Source of the DNA: Marivita hallyeonensis
GTDB lineage: Bacteria > Pseudomonadota > Alphaproteobacteria > Rhodobacterales > Rhodobacteraceae
Direction of reading: 5' to 3'
DNA length: 64,000 nucleotides
Assembly: GCF_900129875.1 (NCBI RefSeq)
Contig: NZ_FQXC01000001.1
Coordinates: 868,001 to 932,000 of the forward strand
How positions within the stretch are numbered: position 1 is the first letter of the stretch; every line of letters starts with the position of its first letter. The position numbers and the translations under genes are program-made. This document shows, one piece after another, positions 8,612 through 16,732 of the stretch. A model generated the notes under the pieces. That model was given only the letters and a program-made list of their open reading frames with translations, did no database searches and was not told the origin of the DNA.

Positions 8612-9544
8612 ATGACCAGTCAAGACCATGTGCCGATGACCCGCGCCGAAAAGCGGCAGGCGAAGCGGATCAGACGGTTCGACAATCCGTGGATGAATCC
8701 GAAGCTTCTTTGGGGCGTCGGACTGCTTTTGGGAATCATCGCGCTGGGCCTGATCGGGCGGGTTCTGTGGGATCCGGAGCTGGTCTTCACCGGCTCGGCA
8801 CCGCTGAAACTGCCACCCGTTGGCTTTGAGAACCTGCGACGGCAGGAGGGGATATGGGACTATCCGCTCGGCACCGACGGAGGAGGGCGCGACTTGCTGG
8901 CGCTCATCATCATCGGCGCACCGAATACGCTTTTCGTTGGGTTGCTGGCCTCGCTGATCGGGATGTCGATCGGGATCTTCCTGGGGTTCTCGGCGGGGTT
9001 CCTCGGTGGACGGACGGACGATACGATCCGGGTGCTGGCGGATGTCATGATCACGATCCCACCGCTTCTGATACTCGTGGTGTTCCAGTCTGCCTTCGGG
9101 GACGTGACCCTGACCATGATGGCGCTCTTGATCGCCGGGTTTGTCTGGCAGTCGCCGACGCGGCTCATCCGTGCGCAGGTTCTGTCGATGAAGCAGTCCG
9201 GCTATGTGCAGATGGCGCAGCTCTCGGGGGCTTCGACCGGCCACATCATGTTCCGCGAGATGCTGCCGAACCTCGTGCCGTATCTTTTCGGGTCGTTCAT
9301 CGCGTCGGTGACGACCTCCATCGTCACTGCAGTTGGATTGGAGGTTCTGGGCCTTGGTCCGCAGCGTATTCCGACGTTGGGACGCACGATTTACGAAGCG
9401 ATCAACGCGGGCGCGCTGATCCAGAACTTGTGGTGGTGGTGGGGAATCCCGACGCTGTTGCTGGCGGTGATGTTCATCGGATTGCTCTTGATTAACCTTG
9501 GTTTGGACGAGGTTTCCAATCCGCGGCTGAGGAAGTTGTCATGA
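8612..9544 (+). CDS. ABC transporter permease (DppC/OppC type)
   Basis: 310 residues, second permease of the importer. After a charged N-terminus (KRQAKRIRRFDNPWMNPKLLWG) come five to six membrane segments and the coupling loop QMAQLSGASTGHIMFREMLPN. The DYPLGTDGGGRDLLALII stretch is the usual DppC mark (GTDxxGRD). It starts one base after the stop of the first permease, so coupling is very likely. Confidence 0.88.
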   Translation: MTSQDHVPMTRAEKRQAKRIRRFDNPWMNPKLLWGVGLLLGIIALGLIGRVLWDPELVFTGSAPLKLPPVGFENLRRQEGIWDYPLGTDGGGRDLLALIIIGAPNTLFVGLLASLIGMSIGIFLGFSAGFLGGRTDDTIRVLADVMITIPPLLILVVFQSAFGDVTLTMMALLIAGFVWQSPTRLIRAQVLSMKQSGYVQMAQLSGASTGHIMFREMLPNLVPYLFGSFIASVTTSIVTAVGLEVLGLGPQRIPTLGRTIYEAINAGALIQNLWWWWGIPTLLLAVMFIGLLLINLGLDEVSNPRLRKLS

Positions 9545-9611
9545 CTTGCGCGTTGCACCCGGTGGTCCGCAGAGCTGGGATGCGCCTTCGCGACAGGACT
9601 GGAGGTCGGAC

Positions 9612-11342
9612 ATGACGGACAAACCCGTTCTCACGCTCAGGGACCTGTCGATCGAATTCCCGACGCCGAAAGGTCTCGTGAAGGCCGTCAAACATCTGGA
9701 TCTGACCATCCAGAAAGGTCGCCGCGTCGGGTTCATCGGGGAAAGCGGGTCCGGCAAAACCACCACGGCGCTAGCAATCATGCAGATGCTGGCGGAGCCG
9801 GGTCGCGTGTCCTCCGGAACGATTGATCTGGCGGGGATCGACGTGCTGGCACTGTCGGAAGAGGAGATGCGTCAGACCCGGCTTAGCCGCATCGCCTACA
9901 TCCCGCAGGGTGCGATGAACTCGCTCAACCCGGTGATGCGGATCGAACCACAGTTGTGGGATGGCATCATTGCCCATGAGGGTCATGTCGTAGAGGCTGA
10001 ATTGAAGCGCCGGTCCGACGAGGCACTGGCCTCGGTTGGCTTGCCGCACCACACGGCGCAGCTGTATCCGCACGAACTGTCCGGAGGCATGAAGCAGCGT
10101 GTCTGCATCGCGATGGGGATCATTCTGAACCCGGACCTGATCATCGCCGACGAACCGACCAGCGCGCTCGACGTGGTCACTCAGCGGCAGGTGATGCAGA
10201 CCCTCAAGGATATTCAGGCGAAGATCGGATCGGGTTTGATCCTGATCGGTCACGACATGGGGCTGATGGCGCAATCGGTCGATGAGCTTGCCGTGCTCAA
10301 GGACGGGGAACTGGTCGAACACGGCACGGTTCAGCAAATCCTCGAAGCTCCGGAACATCCCTACACACAGGACCTCATTTCGTCGGTTCCTCTGGTTGGT
10401 GGAGAGAGTTTCCTCAACCCCGAACGCCAGGCAGACGCCCCGAAACGTGACAGCACCGAGCCGCTCTTGCGCTTCGACACCGTGCGCAAGGACTACGGCG
10501 ATGTGACAGCGTTGCATCCGCTGTCCTTCACCCTACAGGGCGACACGCCGCAGATCATCTCCATCGTCGGGCAATCGGGGTCAGGCAAATCGACGATGGG
10601 GTCGATCATGCTGGGCTTCAACGAGCCCTCACAAGGGAAAGTCCTTTACGAAGGGCAGGACGTCTACAACATGTCGGCGGCCCAAAGCCTTGCATTCCGC
10701 AAGAATGTGCAGGCGGTGTTTCAGGACCCCTATGCCTGCTTCAACCCGTTCTACCGGGTCAATCATGCGCTGAAATTTCCTTTCAAGCGGTTCGGCCTCG
10801 CAAAGTCCGAAGCGCATACACAGCAAGCCATGGAAGAGGCCTGTGCCGCTGTGGGTCTTGATCCCGATCTGGTGCTGTCCCGCTACCCGCACCAGCTGTC
10901 GGGTGGGCAGCGGCAACGTCTGATCGTGGCGCGGGCCTTGATGTTGTCGCCCAAGCTGCTGATCGCGGATGAGCCTGTGTCGATGGTGGACGCCAGTCTG
11001 CGCGCGTCGATCCTGTCGAACATCTACGATCTGAAGGACAAGTACGGGATCTCGATCCTCTACATCACCCACGATCTGGCAACGGCGTATCACGTGAGCG
11101 ATTTCGTCATGGTCCTTTACAAGGGCCACGTGGTCGAAGCAGGACCGCCGAAAGAGGTCATCGGTGATCCGCAGCACCCCTATACACAGCTTTTGATCGA
11201 CTCCATCCCGTGGCCGGATTTGCACCGGTCCTGGGGCCATACCGGGGGCGAATGGGACCCGGAGGCGAAGGAGGCCGCTGCACGTCGCGCCGACATGGTG
11301 TTTCGCGGTGCGGTCCCGGGGTTCGATCTGGTCGCCGGGTGA
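9612..11342 (+). CDS. Fused double-ATPase ABC subunit (DppD-DppF type)
   Basis: 576 residues holding two complete nucleotide-binding domains in one chain. Domain 1 has GESGSGKTT, LSGGMKQRV and LIIADEPTSALD; domain 2 has GQSGSGKSTMG, LSGGQRQRL and LLIADEPVSMVD. Both H-loops are present (LIGHDMG, YITHDLA), so both sites look competent. This fusion replaces the separate DppD and DppF of enteric systems. The ATG at 9612 is preceded by ACTGGAGGTCGGAC. Its stop overlaps the GTG start of the alpha-mannosidase gene. Confidence 0.9.
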   Translation: MTDKPVLTLRDLSIEFPTPKGLVKAVKHLDLTIQKGRRVGFIGESGSGKTTTALAIMQMLAEPGRVSSGTIDLAGIDVLALSEEEMRQTRLSRIAYIPQGAMNSLNPVMRIEPQLWDGIIAHEGHVVEAELKRRSDEALASVGLPHHTAQLYPHELSGGMKQRVCIAMGIILNPDLIIADEPTSALDVVTQRQVMQTLKDIQAKIGSGLILIGHDMGLMAQSVDELAVLKDGELVEHGTVQQILEAPEHPYTQDLISSVPLVGGESFLNPERQADAPKRDSTEPLLRFDTVRKDYGDVTALHPLSFTLQGDTPQIISIVGQSGSGKSTMGSIMLGFNEPSQGKVLYEGQDVYNMSAAQSLAFRKNVQAVFQDPYACFNPFYRVNHALKFPFKRFGLAKSEAHTQQAMEEACAAVGLDPDLVLSRYPHQLSGGQRQRLIVARALMLSPKLLIADEPVSMVDASLRASILSNIYDLKDKYGISILYITHDLATAYHVSDFVMVLYKGHVVEAGPPKEVIGDPQHPYTQLLIDSIPWPDLHRSWGHTGGEWDPEAKEAAARRADMVFRGAVPGFDLVAG

Positions 11343-14300
11343 CGCCTTTGATTGCGACCCACCATCAATGGCGGCTGACCAAGGATAAAATCGGCGCGCG
11401 GCTCAAACTGATTGAACCGATGGTCCATCGGCGCAAGCTGCCTTTGCCGCCGTTTCAGGTTGTCCCATTGCCCGGCCCACGCGTCGATGCGCTCCGCGTG
11501 CATGATCCAGACGGCGCGTACGAGGTTCCGCATGACAGCTATTGGGGCCATGCGGATATGAACTTTGTCATGCACAGCCACTTCACCGTGCCGGCGGATT
11601 GGGATGCCTCCCAGATCGCGTTGCACCTTCCTTTGGGTGTGCTGGGCGACATCTTTAATCACCCGGAATCTCTTGTGCACATCGACCACGCGCCGATTGC
11701 GTCGGCCGACCGGTACCACCACACCATTCCGCTGTACCCCAAGGTCGCGGACGGCAAAGAACACCTGATCTCGTTGCATGGCTGGACCGGTCTTGCGGGT
11801 TGGCCGCCCGATCCGGATGCCAAAGCCAAGCTTTACATGGGCCGGCCCGCCTTGGTGGAGCGCTGTCCGCACACGGTGGCATTTCTGCGACTGGCGCGGG
11901 CAGCGTTCGACACGCTGGGTCATCTGGGCCTGCACACCGCCGAGGCGCCGGGTCTTCTCGACGCGCTCGATACGGCGTTTCAGGCTTTGGATACGCGCGA
12001 TCCGATGGGAGAGGCCTTCTACGCCTCGATGCCGGAAGCCTTACGCCTTTTGCGCGAAGGGATCGAGGATGCGGGCGCGCCTATGGATGTCACTCTGCAC
12101 GGCATCGGTCATGCGCATATGGATATCGCGTATCTTTGGACGGTCGATCAAATCCGCCTGAAGAACGCGCGGACCTACTCCAACGTGCTGCGCCTGATGG
12201 ACCGGGATCCGGAATTCCTGTTCAGCCATTCGCAGCCTGCGCTGTATGAGATGACGGCGCGTGACTACCCCGCTCTATTCGAGCGGATCAAGACGCGGGT
12301 TGCCGAGGGTCGCTGGGAAGTGATGGGCGGGATGTGGGTGGAGCCGGACCTCAACATCTCAGGCGGCGAAGCGCTGGTACGCCAGTTGCAGTTGGGCCGC
12401 ACCTACTTTCAGAAGACCTTCGGCGATGTTGAAACGCCGGTGCTCTGGCTGCCGGATACGTTCGGGTTTCCCGGACAAATCCCCCAATTGATGCGGCAGG
12501 CGGGACTGGACTGGTTTGTCACCAACAAGCTGAACTGGAACCAGATCAATCGCGTTCCCTGGTCGAGCCATGTCTGGGAAGGGATCGACGGAAGCCGGGT
12601 CATGGCGCACATCCTGACCACCCCGCGCGAAGTGCAATACCTGCCGTTCCCGACCAACTACAAAAGCGATCTGAGCGCTGCCGAGGTGATGGGTACTGTC
12701 ACCCACGCAACTGGCGATCACCGCGATGACCTGCCGATCTGTTACGGTTACGGCGATGGCGGCGGCGGGCCGACGGAGGACCTGCTGGCGAAAGCACACG
12801 CCTATGCCGCCATGCCGGGAATGCCGCGCTTGAAGATGAGCACCGTTCGCGCGTCGATGGAGGCGATAGCAGCCAAGAAGGACAATCTCCCTGTCTGGAC
12901 AGGTGAGCATTACATGGAAGGCCACCGCGGCGTCTTTACCTCTCAGGCCTGGATCAAGCGAGCCAACCGCAAGGCCGAGGCTGCCTTGCACGAGGCCGAA
13001 GCTTTGGCGGTGATGGCTGGAACAGCCCCGAATCTGACCCATGCCTGGAAACTGCTCTGTCTCAACCAATTCCATGACATCGTCACCGGCACCTCGATCG
13101 GCGCGGTGTACGAGGACTCCAAACGGGATTTCCACGCCATTTTCAGCGCCGCAGAAGACGCGGCACAGGTGGCGGCCAAAGCTTTGTCCGGGCCGGAACC
13201 CGTTGTCCTGAACACCAGCCCCACCACCGGTTTACGGGTCGTGGAAAGCGATGACGTGTCCGACGCACCCGGGCAGGTGACGGAAACGGGCATGCTGCAC
13301 TGGATGCCGGACTTGCCTGCCTATTCCGCGACGCCGCTGTCTGCCGCGACACTGCCCGACCACCCAGCCCGCGCGCATCAACGCGATGGGTATGTCGTGC
13401 TGGAGAACGAGGCCCTTCGGCTCGAAATCCTGCCCAACGGGCAGATCGCCAGCATCATCGATCGCGCCACAGGACGCGAGGTGCTCGCGCAGGGCAAGCT
13501 CGGCAATCAGCTTCAGGTGTTCGAGGATCGTCCCATCTGCTGGGACGCCTGGGATATCGATCCGCATATCGAGGACCGGCAGGATCTGATCGACAGCTCA
13601 ACCGAAATCGACATTGTCGAACCGGGTCCGATCCGCGTGGCCGTGCGCGTGACGCACCGCTGGCGCCAGAGCACGGTGAGCCAGACCATCCGCCTCACAG
13701 CCGGGTCGCGGCGGATCGACTTTGACACGGTGGCGGACTGGCACGAAACACACACATTGCTGAAAGCGGCTTTCCCTGTTGCGATTGCCGCGCCGAAAGC
13801 GCTGTTCGATATCCAGTGGGGCGTAATCGAACGCGCGACCTCGCGCGACACGGCCTTCGATGCGGCTCGCTTCGAGGTGCCAGCCCAGAAATGGGCCCAG
13901 GTGAGCGATGGTTCACGCGCGGTGGCCCTGCTGAATGACTGCAAATACGGCTACGACATCCACCGCAACATGGTCCGGCTGACGCTCATCAAATGCGCGA
14001 CTTCGCCGGATCCCAAGGCGGATCAGGGCGAACACCGCTTCACATACGCCCTGCTGCCGTATGACGCTCATGCACGATCTGTTCTTGATCACGCAGCCTA
14101 TGATTTGAATCTGCCACTGCGTGTCACGCAGCCACGCAGAGAGGCTGACTTGCCGGAAACAACGCCCTTTGTCGCCTGCGTGACGGCGGGTGTGATCATC
14201 GAGACCCTCGTGCCTCTGGAGGATAGAACCGGATACGACATTCGGCTGTTCGAGGCGCGCGGGGCCAGCCAGTCGGCGCGGCTGGAGTTCGCCCATGCAC

Positions 14301-14425
14301 CTGCTGCGATCGGGGCCACGGACCTTTTGGGTCGACCCGCGAATAAGCCCATTGCTCAGGACGGCAATTCAGTGGTCTTCGACGTGGCACCCTTCGAAAT
14401 CGTGACCTTACGCGTGCGCACGTAA
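11339..14425 (+). CDS. Glycoside hydrolase family 38 alpha-mannosidase
   Basis: 1028 residues, full length for GH38. The zinc and active-site block GIGHAHMDIAYLW (H258, H260, D262) and the nucleophile aspartate in LPDTFGFPGQIPQ (D373) are present, followed by the central three-helix region (RANRKAEAALHEAEAL) and the large beta C-terminal domain. No signal peptide is visible, so it should act in the cytoplasm on imported alpha-mannosides. Translation most likely starts at the GTG at 11339, inside the stop of the ATPase gene; a start at 11210 would run far into that gene. It is the last gene of the operon. Confidence 0.9.
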   Translation: MTPLIATHHQWRLTKDKIGARLKLIEPMVHRRKLPLPPFQVVPLPGPRVDALRVHDPDGAYEVPHDSYWGHADMNFVMHSHFTVPADWDASQIALHLPLGVLGDIFNHPESLVHIDHAPIASADRYHHTIPLYPKVADGKEHLISLHGWTGLAGWPPDPDAKAKLYMGRPALVERCPHTVAFLRLARAAFDTLGHLGLHTAEAPGLLDALDTAFQALDTRDPMGEAFYASMPEALRLLREGIEDAGAPMDVTLHGIGHAHMDIAYLWTVDQIRLKNARTYSNVLRLMDRDPEFLFSHSQPALYEMTARDYPALFERIKTRVAEGRWEVMGGMWVEPDLNISGGEALVRQLQLGRTYFQKTFGDVETPVLWLPDTFGFPGQIPQLMRQAGLDWFVTNKLNWNQINRVPWSSHVWEGIDGSRVMAHILTTPREVQYLPFPTNYKSDLSAAEVMGTVTHATGDHRDDLPICYGYGDGGGGPTEDLLAKAHAYAAMPGMPRLKMSTVRASMEAIAAKKDNLPVWTGEHYMEGHRGVFTSQAWIKRANRKAEAALHEAEALAVMAGTAPNLTHAWKLLCLNQFHDIVTGTSIGAVYEDSKRDFHAIFSAAEDAAQVAAKALSGPEPVVLNTSPTTGLRVVESDDVSDAPGQVTETGMLHWMPDLPAYSATPLSAATLPDHPARAHQRDGYVVLENEALRLEILPNGQIASIIDRATGREVLAQGKLGNQLQVFEDRPICWDAWDIDPHIEDRQDLIDSSTEIDIVEPGPIRVAVRVTHRWRQSTVSQTIRLTAGSRRIDFDTVADWHETHTLLKAAFPVAIAAPKALFDIQWGVIERATSRDTAFDAARFEVPAQKWAQVSDGSRAVALLNDCKYGYDIHRNMVRLTLIKCATSPDPKADQGEHRFTYALLPYDAHARSVLDHAAYDLNLPLRVTQPRREADLPETTPFVACVTAGVIIETLVPLEDRTGYDIRLFEARGASQSARLEFAHAPAAIGATDLLGRPANKPIAQDGNSVVFDVAPFEIVTLRVRT

Positions 14426-14521
14426 CGGCCGTGGCGCGTGCCGTGCCCGGAACCATGCCCCAAAAACTTGACTCTGTCCCCGCTGGTCCGCTTTGTCGGT
14501 ATCCGAAAGGACAGGTCTGCA

Positions 14522-15412
14522 ATGTTCCGAAACCGCGCACGCGCTGGCGTGTCCCCGTTGGCCGCGGCTGGTACGATATGGCGTCTGTGGCAGAAGCAAT
14601 CGGCCATGAACCTCGGCCTGATCGCAGCTGGAATTGCGTTTTATGGCCTTCTGTCCCTGTTTCCGGGCATCACAGCGGCGGTGGCGTTGGCTGGTGTATT
14701 CATCCAGCCCGAAATGCTGGTCGAAAACAGCGCGCAGATAACTGGCATGCTGCCAGACGCCGCGGAAAGCATCGTCATGGGGCAGTTGCAGGCGGTCGCT
14801 GGCACCGACAACTCCACCCTCAGCTTTGCCGCCATCTTTGCCGTGGCGCTGGCCCTCTATTCCGCGTCCCGCGCGGTTGCGAACTTCATCACCGGATTGA
14901 ACGTCATCCATGCCCAGACCGAGACCCGTGGCTTCTTCGCGGTCAAAGCGCTGACGCTGTTGCTCACCCTTCTTGTCATCGTTGGCCTCATCCTTGCCAT
15001 CGTATTGGTCGCTGCGATCCCCGTGATCGCGGCGATTTTCCGGTCTTCGGGCTATCTCGACGACCTGGTCCTCTTTCTACGCTGGCCCGTTCTGTTCTTC
15101 ATGGGCGTTTTCGGCATCGCGCTTCTCTACCGCCTCGGCCCGGCAGGCCGCTACCGCAAGAGCCGCTGGCTGACGCCGGGCGCCTTGATCGCCTGCGCTC
15201 TCTGGGTCGCGGGCAGCTACGGCTTCAGCAGCTATGTGCAATCCTTCGGATCCTACAACGAAACCTTCGGTGCACTGGGCGGTGTCATCATCCTGCTGAC
15301 ATGGCTCTGGCTGTCCTCCTTCATCGTGCTCATCGGAGCGCTTTTCGATGTTGAGATAGAAGCGGTGCAAGACGCGAAGGTAGCGAAAATTCAGGCTCCA
15401 AATGCAGAATAG
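14522..15412 (+). CDS. YihY/BrkB-family inner membrane protein
   Basis: 296 residues with about six membrane segments. It shows the family core: an early LIAAGIAFYGLLSLFPGITAAVAL, FAAIFAVALALYSASRAVANFITGLNVIH, and a C-terminal SYGFSSYVQSFGSYNETFGALGGVIILLTWLWLSSFIVLIGALFDVE. The family was once called RNase BN by mistake; its function is unresolved. The ATG at 14522 follows AGGACAGG. It lies about 100 bases after the mannosidase gene and may be transcribed separately. Confidence 0.87.
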   Translation: MFRNRARAGVSPLAAAGTIWRLWQKQSAMNLGLIAAGIAFYGLLSLFPGITAAVALAGVFIQPEMLVENSAQITGMLPDAAESIVMGQLQAVAGTDNSTLSFAAIFAVALALYSASRAVANFITGLNVIHAQTETRGFFAVKALTLLLTLLVIVGLILAIVLVAAIPVIAAIFRSSGYLDDLVLFLRWPVLFFMGVFGIALLYRLGPAGRYRKSRWLTPGALIACALWVAGSYGFSSYVQSFGSYNETFGALGGVIILLTWLWLSSFIVLIGALFDVEIEAVQDAKVAKIQAPNAE

Positions 15413-15496
15413 CCCCGAACTCTTTTTGAGGCCTAGGTGGCAGTCGCCTTTCGACGATCAGCGAGTCCAGTTGTAGCGGCGCATAAAATTGTCACC

Positions 15497-16639
15497 TCAA
15501 AGTGCCGCACGGAGAATGGCTTCGAAGTCGACCATGTCTGGCGGGACCGGGTTGTTTTTGGACGATGAGGTGGTTTTGGCGGCGGCGGCAATGTCGCTGA
15601 CATTGCTTGGCGTCACGCCCATCTTAGCGAGGTTGCGGATGCCAAGGGCCGCGATTTGCGCGTTCAGGGCGTGAGGTGCCTCTTCGGGGGCGACTTTCAG
15701 GACCTCCGATATGTGGCGGAAGATCATCTCGTGTTTGCCCGCGGAGACGCTGCCCGTCGGCGCGTTCGAGGCATTGTAGGCCAGAACGTGCGGCAGGAGC
15801 GTCGCGCAGATCTCGCCGTGAGCTGCGCCGGTTTGGCCGCCGATGACACCGGCCAAGCCGTGGACTGCGCCCAAACCTGCATTGGCGAGTGCGATCCCAC
15901 TGACGAGGCTGGTGAATGCCATGTCGTCTCTTGCCGCAGCATCCTCGCCCAAAGACAGACGCATAAGCGCTCTGAGGCCACGCGGAATCGCGTCGCGGCA
16001 AAGAGCGTCGGTGAGGGGCGATGCATTCACGCTCACGTAGCTCTCGATGACCTGCGTGATCGCGTCGAACCCGCTGGCGAATGTGACAGATGCAGGCGCG
16101 CCGTCGGTCAGTGCGGGATCGACAATGGCAATGTTCGGAATCATGCGAATGTCGCGCAGACTGACCTTGCGGCGATGCGATGGCACTCCGATGACGGCGT
16201 TTTTGGTCACCTCGGCGCCGGTTCCGGCGGTCGTGGGCAGGGCGATGAGGGGAAGTGGCTCCGCGTCCAGCGGCAACGCCTCCCCGACCACTTCGAGGAA
16301 AGCCGTTGTGGCGCGGCGCGCTGGTGTCAGAGCCGCAACAGCTTTGGCAAGATCAATGACCGACCCGCCACCAAGCCCGATGACGACACCCGGCTGCAGG
16401 TCACGGGCGAAGGTCACTGCCTTTTCGACGGTTTCGAGATCCGGCTCGCCGGCACAGGGAAATCCCGTAGCCGTGACATTCAGTTGGTGCAGGTCTTCTA
16501 GCAACCAGTTCGCCCGGAGCGGGTTGCGACCGTGTACGACAAGCGCGCGACCCGAGATCCTTGCGGCGGCCTCGGCGGTGTCTTTGGCCGATCCCCGGCC
16601 AAATCGGATGTCTGCTGCTGTGGCGAATACGAAGTTCAT
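15497..16639 (-). CDS. Iron-type alcohol dehydrogenase family protein (variant metal site)
   Basis: 380 residues, group III (Fe-ADH) fold. NAD-binding GLGGGSVIDLAKA and PTTAGTGAEVT are clear. Of the four usual metal ligands, D192 (GFDAITQ), H260 (GAVHGLAG) and H274 (AAHGEICAT) are present, but the second position is Q196 instead of His. From memory, a Q at this place marks a subfamily rather than a dead enzyme. The gene follows glpV on the same strand after a strong hairpin, so it probably oxidises the alcohol or polyol brought in by the transporter. The substrate is not known. Confidence 0.85.
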   Translation of the reverse strand: MNFVFATAADIRFGRGSAKDTAEAAARISGRALVVHGRNPLRANWLLEDLHQLNVTATGFPCAGEPDLETVEKAVTFARDLQPGVVIGLGGGSVIDLAKAVAALTPARRATTAFLEVVGEALPLDAEPLPLIALPTTAGTGAEVTKNAVIGVPSHRRKVSLRDIRMIPNIAIVDPALTDGAPASVTFASGFDAITQVIESYVSVNASPLTDALCRDAIPRGLRALMRLSLGEDAAARDDMAFTSLVSGIALANAGLGAVHGLAGVIGGQTGAAHGEICATLLPHVLAYNASNAPTGSVSAGKHEMIFRHISEVLKVAPEEAPHALNAQIAALGIRNLAKMGVTPSNVSDIAAAAKTTSSSKNNPVPPDMVDFEAILRAAL

Positions 16640-16671
16640 CGGCGTTGCGTTTCCACCGGGATAAACGAGAA

Positions 16672-16692
16672 GGGGCGGCTGTGCGCCGCCCC
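16672..16692 (-). promoter_or_regulatory. Intercistronic hairpin between glpV-type gene and alcohol dehydrogenase
   Basis: GGGGCGGC and GCCGCCCC (16672-16679, 16685-16692) form a perfect 8-bp stem with a 5-base loop. There is no T-run on the minus strand. Like the hairpin at 7548-7576 it sits directly after a binding-protein gene and may stabilise that part of the message or reduce read-through into the dehydrogenase gene. Confidence 0.6.
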
Positions 16693-16732
16693 CCGATGTC
16701 GAACCCGTCGCAAGGAGCGACGGATCGGCAGC

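Noticed and set aside
11210-11338. N-terminal extension of the alpha-mannosidase
   Set aside because: It overlaps the ATPase gene in another frame and is not mannosidase-like; the GTG at 11339 gives the family's normal start.
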